This document shows positions 51,303 to 60,098 of a stretch of 64,000 nucleotides of DNA, one piece after another. Both the position numbers and the translations under genes were made by a program. The stretch is from Trichomonas vaginalis G3. Lineage: Eukaryota; Parabasalia; Trichomonadida; Trichomonadidae. Each line of letters opens with the position of its first letter. The stretch's first letter is position 1. The notes beneath the pieces are model-generated. The model saw only the letters and a program-made list of their open reading frames with translations. It was not told the origin of the DNA and searched no databases. The DNA is taken from assembly GCF_026262505.1 (NCBI RefSeq), contig NC_067205.1, positions 4,774,001 through 4,838,000 on the forward strand, given 5' to 3'.

Positions 51303-51779
51303 TTACATGTCAAATTTCTTTTTCTCTGGAACTGGTTCAGGTTCTTTCTTCTCTTCTTCTACTTTCTTTTCTTTCTTCTCTTCTACTTTCTTCTCTTTCT
51401 TTTCTCTCTTCTTCTTTTCTGGTGGAGTTATGTCAAATTTCTCCGAACCATATTTATGTAAAAGTTCTTTGTCCTTTAATAGCTCATCTATTCTGTTTTC
51501 TATTTCATCTTCAAGAACAGCGCATGTGTCTTCTTTGCATTCTAAGAACTTTTGTTGGACTTCATCTTTCCAATCGGCGTCATCTCTGTCAACAAGTCTG
51601 TCATTGACAAATTTTAAGACTGCTCTTTGTAATGTTTTATGGTTCTTGTCATATTCCCAGAAACAGAACTTTAGAACAAATTCACCTTTCTTGTTTACAC
51701 TATGTAAGATTTTATGGTCGACAGATGTTTTGCTGTCGAAAAGCTTGTCTCGAATATAGATAGCGAAATCGCTAGACAT
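51303..51779 (-). CDS. Element 2 158-residue protein with expanded Lys/Glu tail
   Basis: Looks whole; counterpart of 21062-21514. The EKKVEEKK-type repeat in the tail is one unit longer than in element 1. Divergent from the ATPase across an AT-only spacer. Confidence 0.6.
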   Translation of the reverse strand: MSSDFAIYIRDKLFDSKTSVDHKILHSVNKKGEFVLKFCFWEYDKNHKTLQRAVLKFVNDRLVDRDDADWKDEVQQKFLECKEDTCAVLEDEIENRIDELLKDKELLHKYGSEKFDITPPEKKKREKKEKKVEEKKEKKVEEEKKEPEPVPEKKKFDM

Positions 51780-51814
51780 TTTCAAAAGATAAAAATTTTA
51801 ATTTTTCTAAAAAT

Positions 51815-52690
51815 ATGTTAGAAAAAAAGTTTGCTGACATTGACAAGAAATTTGAGAATGTTTTAAATAAGAACAAGAGGAAGTTGGAAAATGCTCAGAT
51901 AAAACCCATACATGACAAGTTCTTATTTGCTCAGAATGGTATAACAGGTCTAATCGCACCACCTGGGTCGGGTAAGACTTTCACTTATCTTAAAATGGCT
52001 GCACAACAACAAGAACTAGATGAGAAGAACCCATTCTATGAGTTAGTTGTTATTTGTAGTACTTCTGGTCAATTTGACCAAACCGTCAATTCGTTCAAAG
52101 ATATTATAAAAAAGTCTAAGTTAGTATGTATAAAAGACTCTGAGTTGTTAGATTGGATAAAGAAGTACCAAAGAAGAGTTTTGAAGTACAATGCTATAAA
52201 TGAGTATATAAATTCGAAGTTTAAAGACCCAAATGAGGAAATGCAGAGAATATTAGAGAAGAAACACTTCAGAAACAAACAGAAAGAGATAGAATACATT
52301 TCGAAGAAATTGCAATCTTACGATTGGAAGACTTACCCTCACAGATGTCTTCTTATCTTAGACGACTTTGCATCTCATCCTTTGTTAAAGAATAGAGAAC
52401 AAGACATGTGTCGAATTCTTAAGAAGCTCAGACACTTTAACATCTCAGTTGTCATTTGTGTACAGACAGCCAAGAGTTTAAGTAAGGATGTTAAAAGAAT
52501 ACTTACTGACATTGTACTTTTCCCCGGATTGTCCGAAGACGATTTCATGGAACTTATGAAAGAGTCCATGGCAGGTAAGTTTGACAGACATGAACTATGG
52601 GGGAGGTACAAAGTCATACAAGACCCTCATACTTCTTTCAGAATTCATATCTACGCGAACAAAGTTCAAATTGTAAAAAGTCAAGCTTGA
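51815..52690 (+). CDS. Element 2 DNA-packaging ATPase (A32/FtsK-HerA type)
   Basis: Looks whole. Walker A GLIAPPGSGKTF and Walker B CLLILDDFA; nearly identical to the element 1 ATPase over its full length. Its end runs into the 22-bp iteron block. Confidence 0.88.
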   Translation: MLEKKFADIDKKFENVLNKNKRKLENAQIKPIHDKFLFAQNGITGLIAPPGSGKTFTYLKMAAQQQELDEKNPFYELVVICSTSGQFDQTVNSFKDIIKKSKLVCIKDSELLDWIKKYQRRVLKYNAINEYINSKFKDPNEEMQRILEKKHFRNKQKEIEYISKKLQSYDWKTYPHRCLLILDDFASHPLLKNREQDMCRILKKLRHFNISVVICVQTAKSLSKDVKRILTDIVLFPGLSEDDFMELMKESMAGKFDRHELWGRYKVIQDPHTSFRIHIYANKVQIVKSQA

Positions 52691-52779
52691 AAAATCTAAG
52701 TGTTTTAGTCTTAGTAAGTCTGTTGTGGTGCTGGGTCTGTCGGTTCTTCTGGCTTTGGGGCTGTCGGTTGGTGGTACGT

Positions 52780-53160
52780 CGGACATTCGTTTGTGTCCTG
52801 TCGGATGGAAGAGTTCTTCCTGTCTGATGGAAGAGTTCTTCCTGTCGGATGGAAGGACTTTTCCTGTCGGATGGAAGGACTTTTCCAGTTGGAAGGAAGG
52901 ACTTTTCCAGTTGTCGGGAAAATATTTTTCTGTCGGATGGAAAAACTTTTTCTGTCGTTCGACCAAAAAGTTCTCAATTTTCGAAAATTTGAATGGTTTA
53001 CGGACGAACAACTGGAAAAATTTTTCCAGTTGTCAAGAAAATATTTTCCTGTCTGATGGAAGAGTTCTTCCAGTTGTCGGGAAAAACTTTTTCTGTCGGA
53101 TGCAAGAGTTCTTCCTGTCGGAAGGAAGGACTCGGAATGTTGGAAGGAAGGACTCGGACA
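52780..53160. repeat. 22-bp palindromic iterons between ATPase and KilA-N genes
   Basis: Head-to-tail units of the form TGTCGGATGGAAGAGTTCTTCC. The inner part is a palindrome in most units: GGAAGAGTTCTTCC, GGAAAAACTTTTTC, GGGAAAATATTTTTC. About seven consecutive units lie at 52797-52950 and several more at 53040-53130, with a more complex centre around 52960-53030. Element 1 has only about 15 bp at this site. Confidence 0.85.
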
Positions 53161-53227
53161 AGACAATTTACCTTATAGAGCTACCTGAGCCATCTTTGGT
53201 GTCAAGCGTAAAAATAAAGAGTGCAAT

Positions 53228-54052
53228 TTACTCTGCTTGTTTGAAGTTGTCAAAATACTCTGTTATTTTTTCCTTTAACAATGGCAAATCTTCTTTGAAG
53301 GTAAGAATTGTACAACCTTTAATATCATAGTGTGTTTGAGGTAACGTATCTTGAACTATTTGTTTCACATCTTCATTTGGTGTCATTGAAATCGGTAAGT
53401 TTTCGCGATAGAACCAATTTCTGTCAGATTTGTAAATCTTAGCAAGGTCGTAAAAGCTTTTGTTGTTTCTTCTGACTAAATGCAACATAACCATATCTCT
53501 GTCTTCTTCATTTTCCATCTCTTCAGTATAAATCATATACTTATAGTTCTTTTCCTTTCCTTTTGGTACCGAACGTGGTATTCTTTTCTGAATGCTTTTG
53601 TCTTTTGCTTCAATGACTTCATCTTTTGCATGAAGTTTCTTTTCCATCTCTTCACGTTCTTGTCTGTGAATTTCGTCAAGAAGTTTGTAAACATGCCAAG
53701 CATAACGAGGCGAAGCCCACATTGCAACTGCATTTACAAGAAGTCTATGTACATAATATCCTCTTAAATTTATTGGCAAATTTTTACGATTTTCATGTGT
53801 TTTATGCAAGACCGAAAAAGTTCGGTCTAGAGAAATTTCACTCAAAAGTTCTTGTGTGCTTTGGTTTTTGAACCAGTCGTCTGCGTGTTTAGTGTCTGGA
53901 GCAAAACAAGCCGTCAAAATACTTTGCATTTGGTACATATCGTCTTTGACCGAACGAATTAGACGCAATTGTTTGTTATATTGTATCCATTCATATTCTT
54001 CATTTATAGCTTCATGGACTATAACTGTTGTTGTGTTCTCTGTTGTTGACAT
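53228..54052 (-). CDS. Element 2 KilA-N protein, type 1
   Basis: Looks whole. Start at MSTTENTTT (54052), directly after the shared leader TATGTAAAGACAGATATG; the frame is open upstream through the leader only. N-terminal KilA-N region ending in YVHRLLVNAVAMWASPRYAW, coiled coil (REEMEKKLHAKDEVIEAKDK), then a C-terminal domain with DRNWFYRENLPISMTP. A perfect hairpin lies within the coding sequence at 53809-53828. Viral KilA-N proteins are DNA-binding and often act in transcription or host modulation; the role here is unknown. Confidence 0.75.
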   Translation of the reverse strand: MSTTENTTTVIVHEAINEEYEWIQYNKQLRLIRSVKDDMYQMQSILTACFAPDTKHADDWFKNQSTQELLSEISLDRTFSVLHKTHENRKNLPINLRGYYVHRLLVNAVAMWASPRYAWHVYKLLDEIHRQEREEMEKKLHAKDEVIEAKDKSIQKRIPRSVPKGKEKNYKYMIYTEEMENEEDRDMVMLHLVRRNNKSFYDLAKIYKSDRNWFYRENLPISMTPNEDVKQIVQDTLPQTHYDIKGCTILTFKEDLPLLKEKITEYFDNFKQAE

Positions 54053-54171
54053 ATCTGTCTTTACATACAAAATAAAAAAATAAATAAAAATAAAACTAAC
54101 TTTATTTTTTTTAAGTTTGGTCATCCTTCACGGTATGACAAATATACTATATTTTACTTAAAAATATGCAA

Positions 54172-54246
54172 GCGGCTCATAGCTCAGTGGTATGGGCTAC
54201 CTCGTTAAAGGCGTCGAAGACCTCGGTTCAAATCCCGATTCGCGCA
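54172..54246 (+). tRNA. tRNA-like Pol III unit, possibly a decayed tRNA
   Basis: A-box-like TAGCTCAGTGGTATGGG with a D-arm AGCTC/GGGCT, B-box GGTTCAAATCC in a 17-base T-arm, spacing of a 75-base tRNA, and a terminator of seven T three bases after the 3' end. The outer three acceptor pairs (GCG/CGC) hold, but inner acceptor, anticodon and T-stem pairs contain mismatches. Loop TTAAAGG would place anticodon AAA (Phe), with low trust. Either an aberrant or decayed tRNA or a tRNA-like RNA; Mavericks do not normally carry tRNAs. Confidence 0.5.
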
Positions 54247-54351
54247 GGTTTTTTTCCTTTTATGCAGTGAAATTTCATGTACATAGGTTACTTTGGTGTT
54301 AGACCCTAGTGAAGAAAATAGAACGATATAAGTTTACATTTGTAAAGTTGG

Positions 54352-54631
54352 ACGATAAAAATCTCTGCTACTGTCAGTAAAAGTACTGCTACTGTCAGTA
54401 AAAGTACTGCTACTGTCAGTAAAAGTACTGCTACTGTCAGAAAAAGTACTGCTACTGTCAGTAAAAGTACTGCTAATGTCAGTAAAAAGGAAAATTTGAG
54501 AGGGTTTTCGACGATAAAGTACTGCTACTGTCAGTAAAAGTACTGCTACTGTCAGTAAAAGTACTGCTACTGTCAGTAAAAGTACTGCTACTGTCAGTAG
54601 CAGTACTGCTAGGAGCAGAGATTTTTATCGT
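54352..54631. repeat. 21-bp tandem repeats enclosed by an inverted repeat
   Basis: Units AAAAGTACTGCTACTGTCAGT with period 21, at 54364-54486 and 54515-54605. The block is bounded by CGATAAAAATCTCTGCT at its left edge and AGCAGAGATTTTTATCG at its right edge, so the whole region can fold back. Confidence 0.85.
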
Positions 54632-54632
54632 T

Positions 54633-54990
54633 GTGGTCCGACGGTTAAGCCACAGACGAATGTCCGACGTCCCACCAACCGAGTCCAATCTCAAACCAGA
54701 GGAACCTAAAGCACCAGCCCCTGCACCTCAGTTCCAGCAATTCCAATCTCAATCCAAATTACTACCAATTTCCACCTCAAGGTTACTACCAATTTCCACT
54801 ACAAGGCTTCCCGAACTACCCTCCTCAGCCTATGCCTTACTTCCCCAACCCTTGGATGTTCCAGCAATTCCAATCTCAATCCAAATCGAAGAGAGACCAA
54901 GAGTTCGAAGAAGGTCTGAACCGTTTACGCAAAGATTATGCCACAGCTCCAATTGAGAGAAAGTTGTTCCCGGACCAAAAATATATTTTA
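54633..54990 (+). pseudogene. Element 2 Pro/Gln/Tyr-rich small ORF remnant
   Basis: Low-complexity coding-like sequence with Phe/Tyr/Pro/Gln repeats (MPYFPNPWMFQQFQSQSKSK, then EFEEGLNRLRKDYATAPIER). No counterpart seen in element 1. Broken; unrecognised. Confidence 0.4.
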
Positions 54991-55543
54991 GGTGAAGAGG
55001 TGACATCTCACCCGTTTTCTCACCTGTTTTCTCACCTCTTGAATTTTCATGATTTCATCGTAAATGTTTTGTCAAGACTTCTTCGTATATGCTTTGTCAA
55101 GACTTCTTCGTAAATGTTTTGTCAAGACTTCATCGTAATGAGCGTAAATCAGACAAAAATATATTTTAGGTGAAGAGGTGACATCTCACCCGTTTTCTCA
55201 CCTGTTTTCTCACCTCTTGAATTTTGTATAAAAGATATGATTTCAGGGATTTTTTTTACGAAGTGTCAAAGTTCTCTTCGTAAAAAAATAACAGTTATAT
55301 AATGAAATTTGGTCATTTTACTCGGCAAAAATATATTTTAGGTGAAGAGGTGACATCTCACCCGTTTTCTCACCTCTTTTCTCACCCAAGTTATTTTTTA
55401 AATTTTGTGAAAACTCAACGGTTTGACACATGCCCTAAAAATTATTTTACTCAGAATTTTGTTGCTGAATTCAGCAAAAAATAATGTTTAGGTGAAGAGG
55501 TGACATCTCACCCGTTTTCTCACCTCTTTTCTCACCTGTTATT
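54991..55543. repeat. Element 2 palindrome cluster with short minisatellite
   Basis: Four palindrome units of type GGTGACATCTCACC preceded by ATATATTTTAGG or AATAATGTTTAGG, at about 55000, 55175, 55345 and 55500, plus a few 25-bp units at 55040-55140. Confidence 0.85.
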
Positions 55544-56458
55544 TTATAAGCGTTTTACATGAATTGTACGATGTATATTTGAAATCCTAAACAGTTTTGT
55601 AGCTTCTATTTCTTCTGTCAGTACATCGAATGTTTTAACGATACCGAAAGTTTCTTTATACTTCTTCTTGACGTCAGATAATAGGAAATCTTCTGCTGTT
55701 GGATAGTTTTTGTTCAGAAATGCTAACATATCCATTTTATTTTCTGCTGGTTTTTCTGCTTCTTTCTTTAAGTCAGCATAGTCGTTTCGCATACGTTCTA
55801 TCTCTTTGACGGAGTAGTTATATTTCCTCATTGCTGCTTTACATTTAGAACATTGTGGGTTCATTTTTGCGTTATATTCTGAAACCTTACCTGCTAAAAC
55901 AACTAAGGCGTCAATTGCTCTCTTTAACTCAAAAGTTGCGGGTTTTATCTGTTCATTCCATACCTTACCTCTTCTATCTTTATCTCTTATCTGCCATACA
56001 CATTCAGCAACTAACGAAACAAAGTTGTCGTATGTCTTAAACTCCCCAGATTTATATATGTCAGAGATGTTCTTATATACCATGTCGCAATCTTTGTCCA
56101 TAACCTTATGGTTGCAATGAAATCCTAGAAACTCATAGTTTACCTTTCGTATGAACTTCTTTATTTCTACTGAGTCAGTTGCTTTGACTTCAATTTCGTC
56201 GAATTCAGGAATAGTGAGCTTTTGTTGTTGGATTTCAGGTAGTTTAGGCAAATGGTCAATAATGTCCTGCATTTCATAAAGATACTGTTCATTTGTTTCA
56301 TCTTTCGCACTACAGTCTAAATTACTTGTTAAAAGTTCTTGCTTTATCTTCTGGATTTCTGTTTCGAAAGTATATGAAGAAGGAATGAAGCTTTTCATCT
56401 CTACTAACATTGAAGTTGGGTTCATGACTAACGAGTTTGGTGCTGTTGTTGCTAACAT
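55544..56458 (-). CDS. Element 2 unrecognised 304-residue protein with a CxxC
   Basis: Looks whole; counterpart of 18402-19337 with a slightly different start (MLATTAPNSLVMNPTSM). Preceded by the leader TTTTTATTGTAAGAACATG, a variant of the one used by both KilA-N genes. Contains NPQCSKCKAAMRKYNYSVKE. Confidence 0.6.
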   Translation of the reverse strand: MLATTAPNSLVMNPTSMLVEMKSFIPSSYTFETEIQKIKQELLTSNLDCSAKDETNEQYLYEMQDIIDHLPKLPEIQQQKLTIPEFDEIEVKATDSVEIKKFIRKVNYEFLGFHCNHKVMDKDCDMVYKNISDIYKSGEFKTYDNFVSLVAECVWQIRDKDRRGKVWNEQIKPATFELKRAIDALVVLAGKVSEYNAKMNPQCSKCKAAMRKYNYSVKEIERMRNDYADLKKEAEKPAENKMDMLAFLNKNYPTAEDFLLSDVKKKYKETFGIVKTFDVLTEEIEATKLFRISNIHRTIHVKRL

Positions 56459-56630
56459 GTTCTTACAATAAAAATAAAAAATATTTTTTTAAAAAAACTA
56501 ACTTTATTTTTTATTTCGGGAAAATTCATGAAAATTCATGAGGTGAAAAAACAGGTGAAAAAACGGGTGACATCTCACCTCTTCACCTAAATTATATTTT
56601 TGCTGAATTCAATAAAAATAAATGGTTCAT

Positions 56631-57293
56631 TTACTCACAATATTTTTTTACAAAACGACCCCAAACTTTTAACTTCTTTTCTGCAGCTTCAAATGCTATC
56701 TTAGCGAGTTCATATTCTCTAAATTCTCTCTTTAAATCTTCTTGTTCCCATTGGTCTAGTTCGTATGGAGAGTCTCTATAACCAGAACATATCTCACGTT
56801 CATGTTCTATTTGTTTTTCATGCATTTTTCTAACTTCTTCTTCGAACAAAGGTTTTGCATTCTCTACTGTATCTTCAAGTTCTTCTTCATCTAATTTCTC
56901 ATGAACTTTCTTGTCTATGGAGTCCATAATTTTTCCAACTGCTATGCAATATTTTGGAGAAGCCCACATTGCTATATAGTTTACAAGTCTTGGGTCTACA
57001 TACATTCCTCTAACCTGTTTGATTTCATCAGGAATTCCTGCATGAATTTTGTATAAAAAGCAACCCGCTGTTTTCCGCGGGTTGGTATATTCTTCACAAA
57101 ATGCCTCAAAATACTCTTCCCAGGACTTATTTTCCAACAACCTTCTAAAGTCCTTCCTAAACTGCTGACACATATTTGTTGCATTTATATAACCATCCTT
57201 GTCTCTACGTAAGACTTCAATACCGTTGTAAGTGCCTTTTGTGAATGTTTCGCCATTAGATTTGTTCGTGAACGTTTTTGCTTCGACTGACAT
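56631..57293 (-). CDS. Element 2 KilA-N protein, type 2
   Basis: Looks whole. Classic KilA-N start: GTYNGIEVLRRDKDGYINAT, then NMCQQFRKDFRRLLENKSW, then YVDPRLVNYIAMWASPKYC. The rest is an acidic helical region. A perfect 8-bp-stem hairpin lies within the coding sequence at 57061-57084; a related remnant with a different stem sequence is in element 1 at 17165-17192. Leader: TTTTTATTGTAAGAACAGAAATG. Confidence 0.85.
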   Translation of the reverse strand: MSVEAKTFTNKSNGETFTKGTYNGIEVLRRDKDGYINATNMCQQFRKDFRRLLENKSWEEYFEAFCEEYTNPRKTAGCFLYKIHAGIPDEIKQVRGMYVDPRLVNYIAMWASPKYCIAVGKIMDSIDKKVHEKLDEEELEDTVENAKPLFEEEVRKMHEKQIEHEREICSGYRDSPYELDQWEQEDLKREFREYELAKIAFEAAEKKLKVWGRFVKKYCE

Positions 57294-57329
57294 TTCTGTT
57301 CTTACAATAAAAATAAAAAATATTTTTTG

Positions 57330-57690
57330 GTGGGACGTCGGACATTCGTTTGTGGCTTAACCGTCGGACCACAACGATAAAAATCTCGACAAAACATTTA
57401 CGATGAAATCATGACAAAACATTTACGAAGAAATCATGAAAATTCATGAAAATTCATGAGGGTAGAAAAGAGGTTAGAAATCGGGTTATATCTAACCTTC
57501 TACCCTAAACATTATTTTTGGGTCATTTACGCTCATTACGATGAAGAAGTTTCGACAAAACATTTACGAAGAAGTCTTGACAAAACATTTACGATGAAGA
57601 AGTTTCGACAAAACATTTACGATGAAATTCATGAAAATTCATGAGGTGAGAAAAGAGGTGAGAAAACGGGTGAGATGTCACCTCTTCACC
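57330..57690. repeat. Element 2 minisatellite, palindromes and inverted-repeat partner
   Basis: 57332-57390 is the inverted copy of about 54620-54680 (GACGTCGGACATTCGTTTGT, then CCACAACGATAAAAATCTC). It is followed by 25-bp units and palindromes GGTTATATCTAACC at 57484 and GGTGAGATGTCACC at 57669. Confidence 0.8.
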
Positions 57691-57699
57691 TAAACATTA

Positions 57700-57914
57700 T
57701 TTTTACTGAATTTAGCAACAAAATGAACGAGGTCAGGATGTATGTTGCTGAATTCATTCATAACACCCTTTGTAAGCTCATAAAATGCTTGTTTTGAGGT
57801 CGAGCCACTTTTGGCTCCACCGTATTCTTTCAACCTGAAGCATTTAATATATGTAAAAATATATTGTTTTAAAAAATGTTTTACTTCATGCAATGTTTTA
57901 CTTCATGCAACGTT
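57700..57914 (-). pseudogene. Short coding remnant shared by both elements
   Basis: Carries SGSTSKQAFYELTKGVMNEF and NIHPDLVHFVAKFSKN, also found at 17228-17375 in element 1. It lies just after the polymerase B part, so it may be a piece of that gene's end. A 17-bp repeat, ATGTTTTACTTCATGCA, occurs three times at about 57878-57932. Confidence 0.45.
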
Positions 57915-60068
57915 TTACTTCATGCAATGTTTAACTATTTCACCATCTTCTTTAACAGCCCAGTACTTACGCTTGGAGAGGACATGAACTTCGGAAAATA
58001 CCTTATCTAGCTTAAAACAGCCCATCTTTTCACCGACCATTCCCATTTCAATGAGTTTGTTGTATCCTTCTTCGTTCGTCATGAGTGCGTCAATGTTCTC
58101 ATAGTAAACCTTCACTTTGGATTTGACTTCGGAGAAGAATTTGTTGTAGTTGTCAAGGACTGCCTTTGCGAACTGAGGGTAAGACCAATGTTCGACAATA
58201 GGTTTTAATGTGGTTACTAAGCCACTTTCACCTTCGGTAAATTCGTATTTCAAAACAAAAGGAGAAAACCTTTCAACAAAGTTGTCGACCTTCTCATAAT
58301 GTTTACTCTTCATCTCTTGAGGTTTTTTAATGGAATATCCCCATGTCGAATTCATAAGCAATTTGAGTGTCATTGCAAGTTTGGGGTTTGAAGCTTTCCT
58401 AATATCATACAGTTGTTGTATGACTTTTCCAACTGTATAGTTCCTTCCCGGGAACTCACCATCTTCGTTTGGAATTCCAGTCGGAATATATTGGACAAAC
58501 CTCATGTACGCAGCGTTAAGGTCGACATAGTATATTTTTTCATATGAGTCGAACTTGTCGCATCCAATGGGTCCAGTTCGTGGAAATTCAAGTGAGTCTC
58601 TTATCTTCTGAGAAACTTCTCCTGTTATCTCATAAACATCGTCGAAGCACCTGTTTCATATAAAACCTTCTGACCTAACTCAGAAGCTCTCCAATACAAT
58701 TTTGACGTCGATTGGATGTCTCAATGGAAGTTTGTTTATAGCATCTTGAAGTTCTTGCAACCTCATTGGAAGTTCTTCTGGTTCAGGTTGGTATCCGAAC
58801 AATCCAACTCCTTTTGGAATTGTGTACTTCTTTTGTACTAGAACTTTGTCTGGAACAACTTTTGGTCTTGCTAACAATGAAAAGTTTGTTTCGTCTTTTG
58901 GTACAAAAGTTTCTGTCAGCTTGTCATCTGGAATTGGTTCCAACAAGCCTTTCTCGAAAAGAATGTTAACAGCTCTGACAATGTTGCACTTGCCTTTTCC
59001 GAACAATGGGTTTGTAAGACTTTCGTTCAACATGAAGTGGTTGTGGACAATTACAATCTTCAACCATGGCAATTTGAAGTCAACAACATAGTCGTCATGT
59101 GAAGAACCTTTCTCAGTCGGTATGTTGACTCGGATATTCACATTTGCCAACGGTGCAACTTTTGCCAATTGACCTCTGAGCATGTACCTTGTCTTCACAC
59201 ATGACTCAAGATACTTCATCTTCTCATCTGTAACAAGACCAGAGTTCCTGAGACATGTAAGAATGCAAGGTTCATTGACAATTGTTTCAATTGAATTGTA
59301 AATTCCATACCTTGTCAAGTCAATGTCAGACTTATTTATGAACGGGAAGTATCCAGCATGTTGTCTGACTGCTTGAGGGTTACGTTGGTACCATTCGAAC
59401 TTGACACTTGCAATTCCTTCAATTGCATTCAAAATATCGGAGTCGGAGTCAACCATTTGTTCTCTCTTTGTAGTCTTGAAAGCGTCAAGAAGTTTTGCAG
59501 CTGTTTGTTCATTGCCATGCGCATAGTAAATGTGACCATCTAAATCTGTTACGGTTAGTCTGAGATTGTATCCTTTCTTATTTCCATCTTGAATTGCAGC
59601 AAGTACTCCCATGAAGCCTTCTTTGTTCTTTCCTTCGTCAAAGTTTACTGTAAAGGTTCGACCAGAAGTAATTTGACTTCTAACTTCACGATACTTCTCA
59701 TATGCATATCTTGTTCTTTCCATGGGAGCATGTGTGTCTTCACCTTTTCCTTTTTTCCTTCTCAAAGGATGCAATTGTTCGTCATGTTTCCAGTAGAATC
59801 TGGCAAAGCCGTCGTGTCCTTCAACTTGCGGCTCGTTAACATCGAAAGGCATGTCCATAAGACGTTCTTCTTCTAACCTCTCTAATCTGTTTGGATAGTT
59901 TGCGCGTGCTGTTTCTAAGTCCATTTCGTAGCGAAGACCAGCCAGTTTGTCATAGACTTTTATGGGTCTTCCCTTCCTATATTTAAAATTCTTCGAAACT
60001 TTCCAACCATATCTTTCTAACTCTGCTTTTATTCTAGCAGATTTTCTATCCATTCTATATGGGGGCAT
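57915..60068 (-). pseudogene. Element 2 DNA polymerase B (protein-primed type)
   Basis: Large polymerase gene identified by position, by the N-terminus shared with element 1, and by the palm motif LKLLMNSTWGYSIK of family B polymerases (KxxxNSxYG type). Protein-primed polymerases of this kind replicate Maverick DNA. Broken. Confidence 0.8.
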
Positions 60069-60098
60069 TTTTATAAAAATAAAAAAATATTTTTTTCT

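Noticed and set aside
52711-53166. Minus-strand 151-codon frame with repeated FHPTGK-type phrases in the iteron block
   Set aside because: Frames on both strands are open because the 22-bp units lack stops; the peptide just mirrors the repeat. Kept as a repeat, not a gene.
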